NCBI GenBank assembly: GCA_945827565.1
Contig: CALZNR010000055.1
Location: forward strand, 1-7,609
Source: an uncultured Prevotella sp.
GTDB lineage: Bacteria > Bacteroidota > Bacteroidia > Bacteroidales > Bacteroidaceae
Length of the DNA stretch: 7,609 bases
Direction of reading: 5' to 3'
The position numbers and the translations under genes are program-made. The notes below the pieces were generated by a model, which worked only from the letters and a program-made list of their open reading frames with translations, was not told the DNA's origin and made no database searches. Positions 7,424-7,609 of the stretch are shown piece after piece (the first letter of the stretch is position 1; each line of letters starts with the position of its first letter).

Positions 7424-7458
7424 TGCATAAATATACACTCAGACTGTATATTTATGCG
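7424..7458 (+). promoter_or_regulatory. AT-rich palindromic operator, resembling two ArgR (ARG) boxes
   Basis: GCATAAATATACA (7425-7437) and TGTATATTTATGC (7445-7457) form a perfect 13-bp inverted repeat around a 7-base spacer. Each half is itself nearly palindromic: TGCATAAATATACA (7424-7437) and TGTATATTTATGCG (7445-7458). Each fits the pattern TGnAT-4-ATnCA of arginine-repressor boxes (the second has CG for CA at its end). The two boxes start 21 bp apart, the two-helical-turn spacing at which ArgR hexamers bind paired boxes in other bacteria. Five T (7460-7464) follow, so a weak plus-strand terminator is the alternative, but the stem is almost entirely A-T. A TTTG at 7422-7425 and a TATATTTA at 7447-7454 could form a promoter overlapped by this site. 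The ArgR assignment is inference from pattern. Confidence 0.45.
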
Positions 7459-7535
7459 GTTTTTGGGGGACTGCTTTTCGATGTAGGGTGGGGCGTTGAT
7501 GGTGAGAAGATATTTCAAATTGAAATCAGAAAAAA

Positions 7536-7566
7536 TTGGAAACGAATCCCAATCGTTGTAACTTTG
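7536..7566 (+). promoter_or_regulatory. Plus-strand Bacteroidota promoter, upstream copy
   Basis: TAACTTTG (7559-7566) matches the -7 consensus TAnnTTTG exactly. TTG at 7536-7538 lies 20 bp upstream as a -33 element. It points right, towards the window edge, and implies a gene starting beyond base 7609. Confidence 0.6.
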
Positions 7567-7592
7567 CACCGAAATAGTTGTAACTTTGCACC
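7555..7592 (+). repeat. Tandem 16-bp direct repeat carrying two -7 boxes
   Basis: GTTGTAACTTTGCACC occurs at 7555-7570 and again, perfectly, at 7577-7592, a 22-bp period (about two helical turns). Each copy contains a complete -7 box, and the TTG inside the first copy sits 22 bp before the second -7 box. Confidence 0.85.
7556..7588 (+). promoter_or_regulatory. Plus-strand Bacteroidota promoter, downstream copy
   Basis: A second exact -7 box, TAACTTTG, lies at 7581-7588. The TTG at 7556-7558, within the first repeat copy, serves as a possible -33 element at 22 bp, slightly longer than usual. This gives overlapping tandem promoters for a plus-strand gene outside the window. Confidence 0.5.
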
Positions 7593-7609
7593 CTGAGAGA
7601 TGCTACTTT

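Noticed and set aside
7387..7596. Two roughly 60-codon frames on opposite strands at the right end
   Set aside because: They run through the operator-like palindrome (the plus-strand frame also through both promoter repeats), overlap each other, and have no upstream signals or recognisable domain.

Overview
The window looks like Bacteroidota DNA, most likely order Bacteroidales; a Prevotella-like genus is plausible but is inference only. Two things support this. First, the coding part is a SusC/SusD outer-membrane pair. Second, the promoter-like sites match the Bacteroidota type (TAnnTTTG at -7), and no Shine-Dalgarno sequences precede the starts.

Positions 1-6472 hold three tightly spaced genes on the minus strand, read in the order FAS1 lipoprotein (6472-4112), SusC-like TonB-dependent receptor (4086-784), SusD-like lipoprotein (736 to beyond base 1, so truncated by the window). 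Gaps are 25 and 47 bp with no terminator between them, so they are probably one operon. A -7 box (TAACTTTG, 6682-6675) with a weak -33 partner lies upstream and implies a leader of roughly 195 nt. Together the genes encode a surface uptake complex. SusC is the TonB-driven barrel, SusD its surface lid, and the four-FAS1 lipoprotein a third surface-exposed partner, perhaps for ligand or matrix binding. No glycan-degrading enzyme or regulator lies inside the window, so the substrate cannot be named.

Positions 6473-7609 (about 1.1 kb) contain no convincing gene but are rich in structure. From left to right: a comparatively GC-rich leader (6473-6668); AT-rich upstream DNA; a cluster of small hairpins built on repeated agacacggc words (6934-7024); a MITE-like nested palindromic element with perfect 19-bp terminal inverted repeats (7075-7268); a perfect 13-bp-arm AT-rich palindrome that reads as two ArgR-like boxes 21 bp apart (7424-7458); and two tandem copies of a 16-bp word carrying a Bacteroidota -7 box on the plus strand (7555-7592). 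The last two suggest a divergent plus-strand gene starting just beyond the right edge.

No RNA genes, CRISPR array or complete insertion sequence were seen. The genes belong to known families. The least explained material is the intergenic region and the role of the FAS1 protein in the uptake operon.
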